From: Hydractinia symbiolongicarpus
Lineage: Eukaryota > Cnidaria > Hydrozoa > Anthoathecata > Hydractiniidae
Direction: 5' to 3'
NCBI RefSeq assembly: GCF_029227915.1
Contig: NC_079877.1
Span: forward strand, 18,152,851-18,216,850
Length of the DNA stretch: 64,000 nt
Positions 37,606 through 50,400 of the stretch are shown here, piece by piece; position 1 is the first letter of the stretch, and each line of letters begins with the position of its first letter. The position numbers were made by a program, and so were the translations under genes. The notes below the pieces were generated by a model. That model was given only the letters and a program-made list of their open reading frames with translations, was not told where the DNA came from and ran no database searches.

Positions 37606-38982
37606 ACGCAGCATTGATTAGAAGAACAGCCTCAGTATCATCGTTGTCGAAAATGTCATGCATCGCATAGACGGCTGCTTCAACACCAGCATTTTGACCA
37701 GCACAAACTTGTAACGAACCTGCTGCTTTACGTCATTTTTAGATATGTTTATCACAATCTTCCCAACTATTCTACGAAGCACTCCACCAACACCAATTGG
37801 TCGTAAACCAGGATTTTTGTTTAACGGTATTAAATGGCAAGCATCAAAAGCTTCAAGCGGAGATCTATCAGATTCTGGAATAGATTCAATACACAGCTTC
37901 TTCGTTAACTCGGCTATGGCTTTACGTAGATCAGTATTGGTTGTACCAAATGTGGAAGAGCAAAGTATACGTCTCCATCCGTCAGCATCCAAACCTGACG
38001 GACCAGAACCACCTTTGGTATACGTGGCAGCTTTCAATACCATGTCTTCATCAATGATATCAAAAACAATATCATGGATTCGCTGTGACGGTTGATCTAT
38101 TAACGTATCTTCGCTAAGATTCCCCTGATCTGGATGTTTTTGTTCCAATAATAATAATGTCTCGTCGTTAAGTGGAAGGATACCTTGCGTCATGTTGTCA
38201 GTTAATAATCGCAAAGCACTGTTGATATTTCCCTTCTGCATGAACAATCGAAACTTTTTCGAAATAGATGAAATATCACTTTTCGGATTTGGTGGTTGAA
38301 GTCTTTCCTGAATAGCGACAGCTTCATCAAAAAGTTTTAACAATTCGCCATTCTCCCATAGTGTCAAGCGCCGTTCTAAAGCTTTTGTATGGTCTTTTGA
38401 TTTCGACTTCTTGCTGGGTTTTTGTAACAACAGTGAAGGCATTACATGAAGTGCTTTTAACGAAATAGGTTTCATCGGCGAATCGGCGATCCAAAGATTT
38501 ATAAGACGTGTCATTTCTCGAATAAACGATTTTCCAGCCGCACCAGAAGGTAGTAAAAACAAATTCTATTTCCAATAAACTATTCTTTCATATGTATAGT
38601 CTAAATCATGCGTAAATTTTGACCCTGGAATGTTCTTCCAATAAAAATTTTCATTTACTACAGTTGTTGGAATAATTCGTTCGGCAGCTGGTTGGCTTGA
38701 AGAGGTTGTAATTGTCGCTTCATTTGTTTTTCGTAAACATGTTCTAAGATGAATATTCAAACCTTTATATGTGGTAAAAGTTCTCGTATTACAGGAGTTG
38801 CATCTGAATGATGTAGAAGATGTCGCAAATTGAATTGGTTGCGCGGAACTGCCATTTGCGTTTGAATTTCGATTCGATTCGTTATTCACTAGCGGTCGAT
38901 TTAAAGTGGCCATAACAAGTACCAGTAATTTCGCGGCAAAGTTAATCTGCTTAATACGTTTAGTCACGAACAAAAACTTCAC
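37600..38982 (-). pseudogene. Retroelement protein: N-terminal C2H2-like finger and RT N-terminal half
   Basis: Starting near 38,982 and reading on the minus strand, a C2H2-like finger (FRCNSCNTRTFTTYKGLNIH) is followed by YWKNIPGSKFTHDLDYTYER. An in-frame TAG at 38,566 interrupts the protein, which then resumes as LFLLPSGAAGKSFIREMTRL and later LKALHVMPSLLLQKPSKKSK. The RT part has GGSGPSGLDADGWRRIL and HLIPLNKNPGLRPIGVGGVLR, then after a frameshift near 37,690 the AVLLINA block where the first catalytic Asp would be; here Asn occupies the usual Asp place. It stops at the junction with the BEL copy. This RT lineage is abundant in corals and hydrozoans; I cannot place its class with certainty. 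Confidence 0.65.
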
Positions 38983-39049
38983 ATTTACTGCTTTGTTTCA
39001 CATTTCCAATTAACCGTTAGCGGAAAAACGTCCTTACCAACCTTAACTA

Positions 39050-39133
39050 GTATTCTTACTTATTACTTATCTTATTATTACTTATTATTACTTATTATTA
39101 TTATTACTTATTATTATCTTATTATTACTTATC
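39050..39133 (+). repeat. TTATTACTTA-type microsatellite
   Basis: Imperfect TTATTATTACTTA repeats between the two minus-strand retroelement relics. Confidence 0.85.
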
Positions 39134-39291
39134 GGCCTTAAAATTAAGCTGCATGCAACCAAAACAAATCCGTAAAAATCGGGTTCCGAGATATTTTCCG
39201 AAACAAAGCTACGCGCAACCATTTTGAACAGAATCCGGCTATTATTAGCTCAACAATATTCATAAGAGATTTCCCTCTTGTGTGAATGTTT

Positions 39292-40500
39292 AGATACAGA
39301 TACAGATACAGATAATCTTTTCTTGGAATGAAAGTTTACAAAAATTAAACTGAATAAATACAAGGAAGTATTAATAAACTATCACAACCAGCAGGGGACC
39401 TCTCAAAACAGCCCGGAGGCCAGTTAAAAAAGATGCGAGTAGGACCCTGTGAAATCTCTGAACTAGTTCTGGGTTGCATGCAAAAAAAAAAAAAAAAATT
39501 GTATACAAACTTCAACACAGTCCTAAAAAAAAAGAAGAAGAAGAAGAGTGGGAAGAAGAAAAAGAAGGCAAATAGCTGGAGTTGATATACCCATACTAGT
39601 TTAAATGTATTGTTCAAGAAAATAGTTCTTAAGATTAATTTTAAATACATTAAAAGAATGCGAGTTTCGAATTTGAACAGGAAGACTGTTCCAGAGAACT
39701 GGACCAGAAACCCTAAACATATTGCTACCATAGTTTACAAGGTTAGACCCGTTATGATGAAGTGTAAGTAGGTCTGAAACAGTACCTAAATCAAAAATAT
39801 TTTTCCTATTAATCAATCTATCACTGCGACTGCGTGTGTTGTAGTTGTGAATAAAATGAGTTGGTGTAAACCATTCTAGAAAATTGATAGGTGTTTCTTG
39901 TGATAGAGTACAGTAGATAAAATTAACAAAATGCAGTTTGAATACATCTTTAACTTTCAAAACGTGCAGTTTTTTAAAGAGCGGATTAGTTGGAGGTAAT
40001 GGCCCAGGTGTGATGGGATAGTTGTCATTAGATGTTAACATTCTTACTGCCTTTCTTTGTAGAGTAAGAATCTATCTAAGGACAGAATCACAAGCTGACC
40101 CCCAGACTTGAATGCCATAAACAATATGAGAATAAATTAGACTATTATAAACATTTTTAAGCACATTTATGTTCATAAATGGTCTTTATACATTAGACCT
40201 ATGCTTCGACTAATTTTTTTAGACTGTACTGAGATGTGTTGTTTCCAGTTTAAATGTTGATCAACATAAACGCCAAGGTATTTAATACAATCACTTTGAG
40301 TGAATGCACAATCATTAAGTTTTAGAGTAACATTGTGATTAAGAGTTTTGTTGCTGTGAAAGATAACAAAGTTGGTTTTACTTAGATTCAGAGCTAAACG
40401 ATTGATATTTAACCATACATTTTCGAAGAGGTTGTTGATTTTTGGGTGCCATGTCGTTGCTGCCAAGGTATCGTTGATCAAACAAGTTAGAAATAGCTTA
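39292..40500 (-). mobile_element. CR1/L2-like LINE 3' end with (ATCTGT)n tail
   Basis: The minus strand encodes the RT palm-end and thumb in two frames. TLAATTWHP is the remnant just after the catalytic FADDT, followed by INRLALNLSKTNFVIFHSNK, CIKYLGVYVDQHLNWKQHI and ISRSIGLMYK (40,173-40,481). A gap follows, then the connection end ETPINFLEWFTP, HNYNTRSRSD, YGSNMFRVSGPVLWNSLP and NVFKINLKNYFL (39,601-40,041). After the stop, near 39,292-39,312, lies a TCTGTA-type hexamer repeat, the microsatellite tail usual for CR1/L2 LINEs. Confidence 0.78.
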
Positions 40501-40617
40501 ACATCTGGGGAGCTTTAGTCTCCAACAACCTCAGTTCTTTTGTGGCCAAAATTAAACTGACTCGTGTGTCTATATTTATTGACTTGTTTTATTAAGCGAT
40601 GCAAAGCAAGGCGTGTT

Positions 40618-40806
40618 GACATGGGGCAACTGAGACAATACTCTAAGCATATACAATTTAACATGGCTACCTGTTTACTGGATCAAAAGTGCTTAATTCC
40701 CAGACCATATTTGAGGTACATTACTAGGCCTGAACCAGAGTGGTACCTATCATTCTACAGGAAAGCCAGAAGGTGTACTGATGTCATCATAATTAACATG
40801 AGCTAA
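40618..40806 (+). CDS. Unrecognised 62-codon ORF between LINE relic and host gene
   Basis: ATG 40618 starts MGQLRQYSKHIQFNMATCLL, and the frame then has KCLIPRPYLRYITRPEPEWY and ends DVIIINMS before TAA 40804. The composition is protein-like, with no domain I can name. It may be a captured exon, a repeat ORF, or the 5' part of the following gene, but no donor in phase with 41,471 was found. Confidence 0.25.
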   Translation, partial: DMGQLRQYSKHIQFNMATCLLDQKCLIPRPYLRYITRPEPEWYLSFYRKARRCTDVIIINMS

Positions 40807-41470
40807 ATATTCATTTAGCTCCATTTATGTTTCCAAACATTTTTTATTGCAAAAATGCTATAAAATCTGTTGTTGCTTCTTTGGACTCTTAAACCACAAA
40901 AATCCATGTGTGGAAACAAATATGTTAGTATTGTAGTAATGTCAGCAAATATACAGCTAACCTGAGAGAAGGTACTATTTTCTCAAGAAGAAAAAGAAAC
41001 AATGTAAAAATTGGTAAAGATTGTAAAACAGAAATAGTTGTGCAAGCTAGATTGTAGAGCACTACTTTAAATTTGTTGGGGCGAGATGAAGGTGCAATTA
41101 CTGTATAAATTACAAATATTAAAACAAGCTTTTATAATTTAGCATCAGAAAAATTTGGTATAAATTCCGATTATGCTACGAGAAAATTCAACAATCAACT
41201 ACCCACTCCAGGATGTAAAATCTTACGATCCCCTTTTCAAAGGTAACATTTCAGAATATATATAAATAATCTCTCATTGCTTTTTTTACATTTGATATAC
41301 AATGTACAATTTATGATGTGAATTTATCAAAGAAACACTGTCTTAATTATATTTGTGATTGCAATGAGCTTAATCAGTTTAAATCATAAGAAATGTTTTA
41401 CAGTGCAGATTTAATTTATAAGATATTTACATTTCTGCTATGTAATTATTTTAATGTCTTTTCCATTTAG

Positions 41471-44400
41471 TGGAGTCTAGATTACATGAAGCTCATTGGA
41501 AAAATGTTTTTACTGAAGATGAAATAACTCTGGAAGTTCTCTCCATCTGCTGTCAATTAGAATTTCTTTGCAAGAAATGTTACACTGTAAGAAGGAAAAT
41601 ATTATTTCATACCAGATTAACTTTTAAAGCGTTTGATCGTTAAAGAAACAAAGTTTTATGCTAAAACAGCTTTTTATGGTCATTAACGCTTTAATTACAC
41701 GCTAGGAAAAACCTAGAGATATGTTCCTGTGTGGAAAGTTGATTACCTTATTCCATGAAATTAACGAGTCAAGAAATTAACGCGAATTAAAATAACGGTC
41801 ATGAAATTAACGCGGTTCAATGAAACTATTTTGAAAAAGGCATTTAATTAACGCGGTTGAGCAAGGTTTTTTTTAAAAATGCATTTAATTAACGCAAATT
41901 TGAGAATATATGCGATATCACACGAAGCAAAAATTATGGCAACAGTCGAATCCACGGTAGTGAAGCGGTCTTCTTTATTACAACAGGGTTTGGAAATCGA
42001 AATAAAAATTTTCGTTGTTTGGAAAGACAATGTTAAAAATTTTAAAAATTTAAAGAAAAAGTGCTTTCAGTTAATTTTCCACTTGTATCAGGGTATGAAG
42101 ATTATACAAAAGCCATTTTAAAAAAGATCGCTAAAAACAGAACACCGTTGAGCTATCGTCCGATGAGGAGGAAATAGTAGAAATTTGTAAAAGAATTGTA
42201 TTTTTATGTTTTTTAGGCTTTAACATATATTATAAAAAAGTTACCAAATTAATAGTAATTTAATTAACAAGTCATGAAATTGACAGTCTTAACGCGAATT
42301 TTGAAAAACCGCGTTAATTTCATGACTAGTTTAATTTCATGGAATAAGGTAAGTTGTAAATCAATAAACTTTGTGGTTATTTAAGTTTTTTAAAAATATT
42401 TAGAAAGGCAAAGGTGATATTCACGTTGAGCATAAAATGGAATTTTTGAACAAATTCAAACCCCACGGTAAATCTTAACTTTCCTTATTTAAAAGTGACT
42501 TGATTAACTTTACTGGTATCAAAATTAGATAGAAATATATAATCCTTTTATTTCGATCAACTTTATTAAGAAAAATAAATAAATTGAAAGTCAGTGATAT
42601 GCTTGTACAACATCTCTAAAAGTTGATCTCATTGCCTTTTATAGCACGATTTTAATTAGAAAAAAATTCTTTGTTTAAATTTTTTTTAATTTACTTTTTA
42701 TAATTTAGCACGTGTAGAGTTTCAAAAAATAAACGAACAGTTGAAACTATTATCATACCCTCAACCTTCCATTAACGTAAGAAATATTTTTGTGTTTTTT
42801 ACAGGTTCTGTTAAAAAATTTCTATTGGATCCTTTTGTTTTCTTACAAGGAATTTATGAAGAAAAAAGGCTTAGATTTGTTATTTCCCAAGATCTGGACA
42901 TACATCCGAGATCCTGAAAAACCATACTTTCATAACCAAAAATCTTTTTTATCAAGTAAGATTTATTGTATCCTAATATTAAAAATTTCAATATTTTGTT
43001 GCACGTGTGTGTGTAGCGTTTGATGTTATGATTTCAATATGTTTATTTAGACTATTTCGAACGTCTTTCAGCCATGAATCAACTAAAAATGATGAGTCAG
43101 CAAATCAACATGGACTTGCATAATTTGGTTAATCACAAATATATGGCCCACCAGTCTGCTCTGTTATATGTAAGGTTCAGTTCTTGTGATTTGGTTAAAG
43201 TGTTTATTTATTTTCACATCTTTGTAACAATTAGAACAGAAAACACAACAGTGTTGGTGTAATTTGGAATATTGGAATATTGGTATTTGTATGAATGGCG
43301 CATTGCATGGCATCATTTTTGACAAAACAAAATGAAATTTGCAAATTTCTGTGGTTTGCGTAAAATATTTTTATGATAAATAATAAGTTCTAAAGCTCCG
43401 TGTCACCAGTGGAATGTGCCAGACCAATCATAGAGTTGTTTCAAGACGTACACCATTTTTTATTTAAGGGTTACATGTAACTCATTTTAACCATAAAGCA
43501 AAGTTTGTTCAATTCTACTAATACCATAATACCTTAAATGAGTCTTCGTTCTCATGGTATTTTCTACATTCTTGTGCGTATAATGATATCCACTGGGCTG
43601 CTCTGTTCTTTACAGCCATGACACCATCCAAATAGTCTGTTTGCGTTTTTTCTAAATTGTGAAATTTAGTTGAATTGACTTGAGACCTGACTCAAACCCA
43701 ACTTGAGACCTGACTCAAATCCTAAGTTTCTTGGCCGAAATACACTTGAAATTTTTATATTGAAATTTTAATTTCGAAATACGTCTACTAGTATTTCAAG
43801 AATATTTCAAAATACTTTCTTTATTATTTCGAAATAAAGTCTTTCAGCGTTATTTAATCATAGATTAAAAAAAAGTTTCACAATATTTAGAAACTACTCG
43901 ATAAGGCCCGTGGAAAAATCCACTAAGGCAGGATAAAAATTTTGATGACGTCAGCAACTCATCCACTAAAAAAAATTTAGAATTTTGTTTTTACATTGCC
44001 TCTATTAAAGCGCTGATCAGGAAAATGTATATGATCATGTGCTTTTGATGAGCGGTTATTGAGATAGGAGGGTTTAAAAATTTTGCTGACGTCAGGAATG
44101 ACTTGTGAAGACAAAAAAATTTTTTGAGAGATTTTTATTCATGCTGCCTTCATTGTATAGATCTTGAAACGCTGATCAAGAAAATGTATAGGATCAAGTA
44201 CTTTTGACGAACGGTTGCAGAGATATTAGGATTTGAAGGTTTTTGATGACGTCAATAACCCGTCCATTCCGAAACGGATTTGGGGACCCAATGTTTGGGA
44301 AACATACCCAAATTTGTCCTAGGTGGTCCCTAGTTACCCACGCGGTGAAAAATCATTGACGTCACCACCTCGTTTCCAAGTTATTTAGCCTCCAAGTTTT

Positions 44401-47400
44401 AGGTGCGCTGTAATGGCTTCAGTAATTTAGTATAGGATATTAACGTAAGTAGTGTTATTGCATCGCGCCATAACGTCAAAAAATTTAACATATTAGACAT
44501 AAGTTTTTTGGCGACATCAAAGGAAAATGACAATATCCACTTTGCCTGTTACAAACAGACACAGTCGCTGTATTATTATAAAAGATAGTCCATAAAGCCC
44601 GTGGAAAAATCCACTTAGGCAGGATAACAGAGAAAACAACCGTCATTTAAATTTTGCTGACGTCAGCAGAGACCTGTCAGAACACAAAAAATTTTTTTCT
44701 TTTTTTTTTTTCAGAAATGTGTATGCCTGTTGCCTTCATCGTAAAGATCTTGAAACGCTGATTAAGAAAATGTATAGGATCGTGTACTTTTGACAAACGG
44801 ATGCAGAGATATTAGGGTTTAAAGGTTTTTTTATGACGTCATTTACCCGTCCATTCCGAATCGGATTCGGGGACCCAGGTTTGAAAAACTTACCCAAATT
44901 GGTCCCAGGTAGTCCCTAGTTACTCACGCAGGAGATGACGTCAGTTATTTCCACCCGTTTCCAAATTATTTAGCCTTAAATATAAAAGTGCAATGCATTG
45001 GCTTCACTAATCTTAATATACTTTCCTTTGACGTCAATATTGCTTTAACGTCAAAGTTTGCTAATTTACAGAACAAATTTATAGGCGATGTTTTATAGAC
45101 TTTATCAAAGAAATTTTATCCACTTCGCAAAAGTCACAGACAGAAGCTCCGTATTATTATAAGAGACTAGTCGATAAGGCCCGTGGAAAAATCCACTTAG
45201 GCAGGATAACAGAGAAAAACAACCATCATTTAAATTTTGCAGACATCAGCAGAGACCTGTGAAAACCCAAAAAAAAATTTTCAGAAATATGTATACCTGT
45301 TGCCTTCATCGTATAGATCTTGAAATGCTGATCAAGAAAATGTATATGATCATGTATCTTTGACAAACGGTTGCAGAGATATCAAGGTTTAAAGGTTTTT
45401 TGATGACGTCATCAAACCGTCCACTCCGAATCGGATTCGGGGACCCAGGTTTGAAAAACTTACCCAAATTGGTCCCAGGTTGTCCCTAGTTACCCACGCG
45501 GTGAAAAACATTGACGTCACCACCTCGTTTCCAAGTTATTTGGCCTCAAAGTTTTAAGTGCATTGTAATGGCTTCACTAATCTTAATTAACTTTCCTTTG
45601 ACGTCAATACTATTTTATCGGTAAAGTTTGGTAAATTACAGAACAATTTTATAGGCGATGTTTTATAGAATTTGTTAAAGAAAATTTTGAAGAATGTAAT
45701 CCACTTTGCAAAAGTGACAGACAGACACACGGAATTAGCGTATTATTATAGAGACTAGTCGATAAATCCCGTGGAGTAATCCACTTAAGCAGAAGGACAA
45801 TGGAAAAATAGGTTGTTTTAGTTTTTTTGCTGACGTCAGCAGTGCAAATACAAAATAAATATATTTTTTTAGAAATTTGTATACCTGTTGCCTTCATCGT
45901 ATAGATCTTGAAATGCTGATCAAGAAAATGTATATGATCATGTATCTTTGACAAACGGTTGCAAAGATATCAAGGTTTAAAGGTTTTTTGATGACGTCAT
46001 CAAACCGTCCATTCCGAAACGGATTCGGCGACCCAGGTTTGGAAAACTTACCCAAATTGGTCCCAGGTTGTCCCTAGTTACCCACGCGGTGAAAAAACAT
46101 TGACGTCACTACCTCGTTTCCAAGTTATTTGGCCTCAAAGTTTTAAGTGCATTGTAATGGCTTCACTAATCTTAATTAACTTTCCTTTGACGTCAATACT
46201 ATTTTATTGGTAAAGTTTGGTAAATTACAGAACAATTTTATAGGCGATGTTTTATAGAATTTGTTAAAGAAAATTTTGAAGAATGTAATCCACTTTGCAA
46301 AAGTGACAGACAGACACACGGAACTGGCGTATTATTATATAGACTAGTCGATAAGGCCCGTGGAAAAATCCACTTAGGCGAAAGGCCAATGAAAAATAGG
46401 TTGCTTTAGATGTGTTGCTAACGTCAGTAGTGCATATACAAAAAAAAATGTTCTTAAAATCTTACATCAAATGTCAAATCGCATTAAATCCTCCACACAA
46501 ATCTTACACGAAGTAAAAAAGAACAGTTTGCAAGGTGTAAAATATAGTTGATAAAAAGTTACAACAACGACACTCACAACATCGACACTCACAACACCAA
46601 TACTCACAAAACCGACAATAAGAACACAGACAGTTAGATAATAATAATCTCAGAAATAACGCATCTCAAATATGTACATCTTAAGTGATTACGTTGAAAA
46701 CCCTCAGTATTTTATTCTGAAATGTCAAAAAGGAGGCCTGCAAGAGTTAGCGCAAATCAACAAATATATAAGTTATTTTACACATTTTAAATATTGTCTT
46801 TCCCTTAAAAGATTATACAAAAATATGAAAAAGCCATAGTTTTGAAAACATCAAATTTAAATCTAGAAAAATCAGTTATTACGGTTGGATACCATCCTCT
46901 CCCACAAAAATTTACACAAAATGTAAAAATCAACCAGTTAAGAACACAAAAATTTTCCTTTTTAGTTCCGTACTGCCCTTTACCAACAATTTTAAACCTA
47001 AATGTCAAAAAATCAATGAGCAAAGAATAAACTTGAATCAACAAAGATCATTATTTTGGAAACATTGTATATGGTTCGTAAACAAAAGTTTACACAAAAT
47101 GTAAAACAGATCAGTTTTTGAGAAACACATCTAAATCAACAAAAATAAGTTCATTCAGCATGTCGTATATTGCCATTACCCATTAATCTTCTACAAAAAG
47201 GTTATGAAACACATCAAAATTTAAAAAAATCAGTGATTTCAGTGCATACAGTCCTCGCGTTTAGATTACAAAATATAAAAAACAAAAACAGTTTCAGTCA
47301 GAACATTAAGTATATAATTTTTTATTATCAGCAAACATTTATCCCTACAAAATTTTGTAAAATTCTCAAGAAAAACAAAAACGTGAAACCATGGAATTTT

Positions 47401-50400
47401 CTTCCACCAAAAATTACATCACCTACAGTTAGTTCTTCCAAACAATAATTTATAATACGAAATATAAAGACAAAGTTGTTTATATAGTCTGAAGATGTAC
47501 TTAGTGTACGAAAAGCTTAACAAATAAATAACTTTCAAACTCGTTTTATTTTTTCCTAATTAGTAAAATATGGCTGTTATTTTTACCGATAAAGACATCA
47601 GCTTTACAACAGCTTACAGTGAAGTCTGATTCTACAAAGATTTGTTCTTTCAGTATATATATTGCATGTGGTCTATTTCCACAAAAGTTTACACAAAATT
47701 TCAAAAAAACAGCATTTTGCAACACGAACAATATAAACTGACAACCATACCATCCTCTCAAAAATGTTTTTAACCCAAAGTCATAAACCCACGTATATAT
47801 AAATTTCCAATCAAATGTCAAAAACCCTTGTAAAAAAACCTGGCATTTTACATGTAGGCTGACAAAAGTTTAACAGGATGAGGAAACAAAACAATAAAAA
47901 ATAACTTAATACACACACTTTAAATTCTATAAAATTTGTTCCACTTGTCATATTGTGGTCCCCTTGTAAAGTTTACAGGAAATGTGAAAAAATTATTCTC
48001 TATGGGCATAAAAATGTGTCACAGTATCCTAAAAGTTCAAGAAAGATTTTGTAGCTATAGCTTGTTGTTACATCATAATTCGTGTTCAAAAAAGAAGAGA
48101 AGTTTGAGTACTAAGGTAGCTATAAATACCTAAAAAAAGAGGAATAACGACAAAACTCATAGATTAAAGCTAGCTATGGGATGGAGCCTTGAAGCTAACA
48201 TTAGCTAGCCAGCTAACAAAACAGTACCTAAGACACCCAGTTAAATATACTTAAGCTGGGGAGACTTAGCTAAGTCTATAGCTAGCTGTTTATGCTTAGT
48301 AAAACATATATAAAGGAAAACAATAGCAATGTAAAAATTATGACATTTGCAGTTAGTTCAACAAACCAAAACTTTCTATTTCGCTGGCACATTTGTTTGG
48401 TAGCCAGCTAACAGCTTTATGCAGCATTTTGAATTTTAGGACAAATACATTAGTTACGCACCGGGGGATACATTAATTATGCAAAAAACAGTAAATGCTA
48501 GCTTTTTTATAAAAAACGCGGTAAAACATAAAACTTAAAGAATTTGAAGCTTTTAAGTGACTTTTTCCTGGCAAATGCGAGTCTGCCTGACACGTAACTC
48601 TAGCGACATAAAAACATAACGTCTAAAAATATCAAACTTCTTACTATATGTGAATCCAAATCGACTTTAAACCCAAGCTTTTATTTTCTACTTCTAACTT
48701 TTCTTTACTACTTCTAGCTGCACTCTTCACTTTCGAAGTAACTTCTCGTGGCTTCTAACTTTACTTTTGTACTTCTACTTCTCCACTTTTACTTTTCTTG
48801 CTTTTAATATCTGCACTTTTTTGTGACTAAGGGATCGTCGAAAATAAGACATTTTTTAACCGCTTCTTCAGTTCGCCTTTTGTGTCGAGAACTTTGTCGA
48901 GAAATTTTTATGTTTGTTTGTTTTTACGCTAACGGAACTTTTTATTCGAATGCCGTCCCGTTCGAAAGTACGTATTTGAACGAATCATACTGCTTATTTT
49001 CTATCACGTGGTTTCTAACGGCTGCGAGACAAATGTAAACAAAACAAAAAAACTCGAAAAACTCGCGCATTCGGGTGGTAAAAAATATCGTGTTTGCAAA
49101 AGTGACAGACAGACACACTTAGCGTATTATTATAAGAGACTAGTCGATAAAGCCCGTGGAAAAATCCACTGAGGCAGGATAAAAATGAAAAAGAAGCATT
49201 ATTTAAATTTTGATGACGTCAGCAACCCATCCACAAAAAAAACAATTCGGAAGATTGTTTTTACGTTGGCTCTATTGTGTAGAGTTTAAAGCGCTGATCA
49301 AGAAAATGTATGTAATCATGTGCTTTTGATGAATGGTTAATGAGATATAAGGGTTTAAAAATTTTGCTGACGTCAGCAAAGTCTCTTATAAAAGTACAAA
49401 AAATTTTTCTTTTGAAATTTGTATACCCGTTGCCTTCATGTTATAGATCTTGAAACGCTGATCAAGAAAATGTATAGGATCATGTACTTTTGACAAACGG
49501 TTGCAGAGATATTAGGGTTTGAAGGTTTTTGGATGATGCATCAACCCGTCCATTCCGACACGGATTTTGGGACCTAGGTTTGGGAAACGTACCCAAATTG
49601 GTCCCAGGTGGTCCCTAGTTACCCCCGCGGTGAAAAATCATTGACGCCACCACCTCGTTTCCAAGTTATTTGGCCTCAAAGTTTTAAGTGCACTGTAACG
49701 GCTTCATTAATTTAATATACGATATTGACGTTAAGGTGGTATTACTGAAGTCGCGCCGTAACGTCAGAAAATTTAACATAATAGACATGCATTTTTCGGT
49801 TACTTCAGAGAAAATTTCGGTAACATCAAAGGAAAATGAACATATCCACTTTGCCTGTTACAGACACACGGAACTGGCGTATTATTATATAGATTTTTGG
49901 AATAAAAATTTCGGAACAGTTTTGAAATAAAAAATTTCAAGTGTATCTCGGCCTTTATAAAACAAGCATGTACATTCTTCTTACTTACGCGAACTGTTTT
50001 TTGTTTTGTTTTGTATTTTAGCATGCAATTGCTGAATTGGGTTCTCCTTTAAAAACTTATAAAGAACAAGTTGAAGAGATGTTTCCCGATATCAAAAAAG
50101 GATTGAAAGTTGGACAGGGTCAGATACCGCACTTGCCTATGCAAGAAAAAGTCAAGTAATGAGATATTTTCAATCTTTTGTAGTGGCTGCCAAAAAAAGT
50201 AACACGAAACTAAATTCTTCAAAAGAAGTCGTGGTACAAATTGTCAGCTATAAACAGCTGCATGTTTAATGTCACTGTTGATAAAAAGGAAAGACACAAC
50301 AAGTCAAACATAATATATACAGCCCTACTGTATTTGAACTAGTTATATTGGCTGAATTTGTAGCAAGCATGTCCCGGTTTTCTTCTCCTAAGTTTACCCT

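Noticed and set aside
41136-41232. An extra 5' exon of the unrecognised host gene
   Set aside because: The only open frame ends in phase 2 at the GTAACA donor and reads into a stop when joined to 41,471; recorded but not included in the gene.
43897-46450. LTRs or a direct-repeat-flanked retrotransposon
   Set aside because: More than two copies run directly head to tail with no internal coding region and no LTR-type TG..CA ends.
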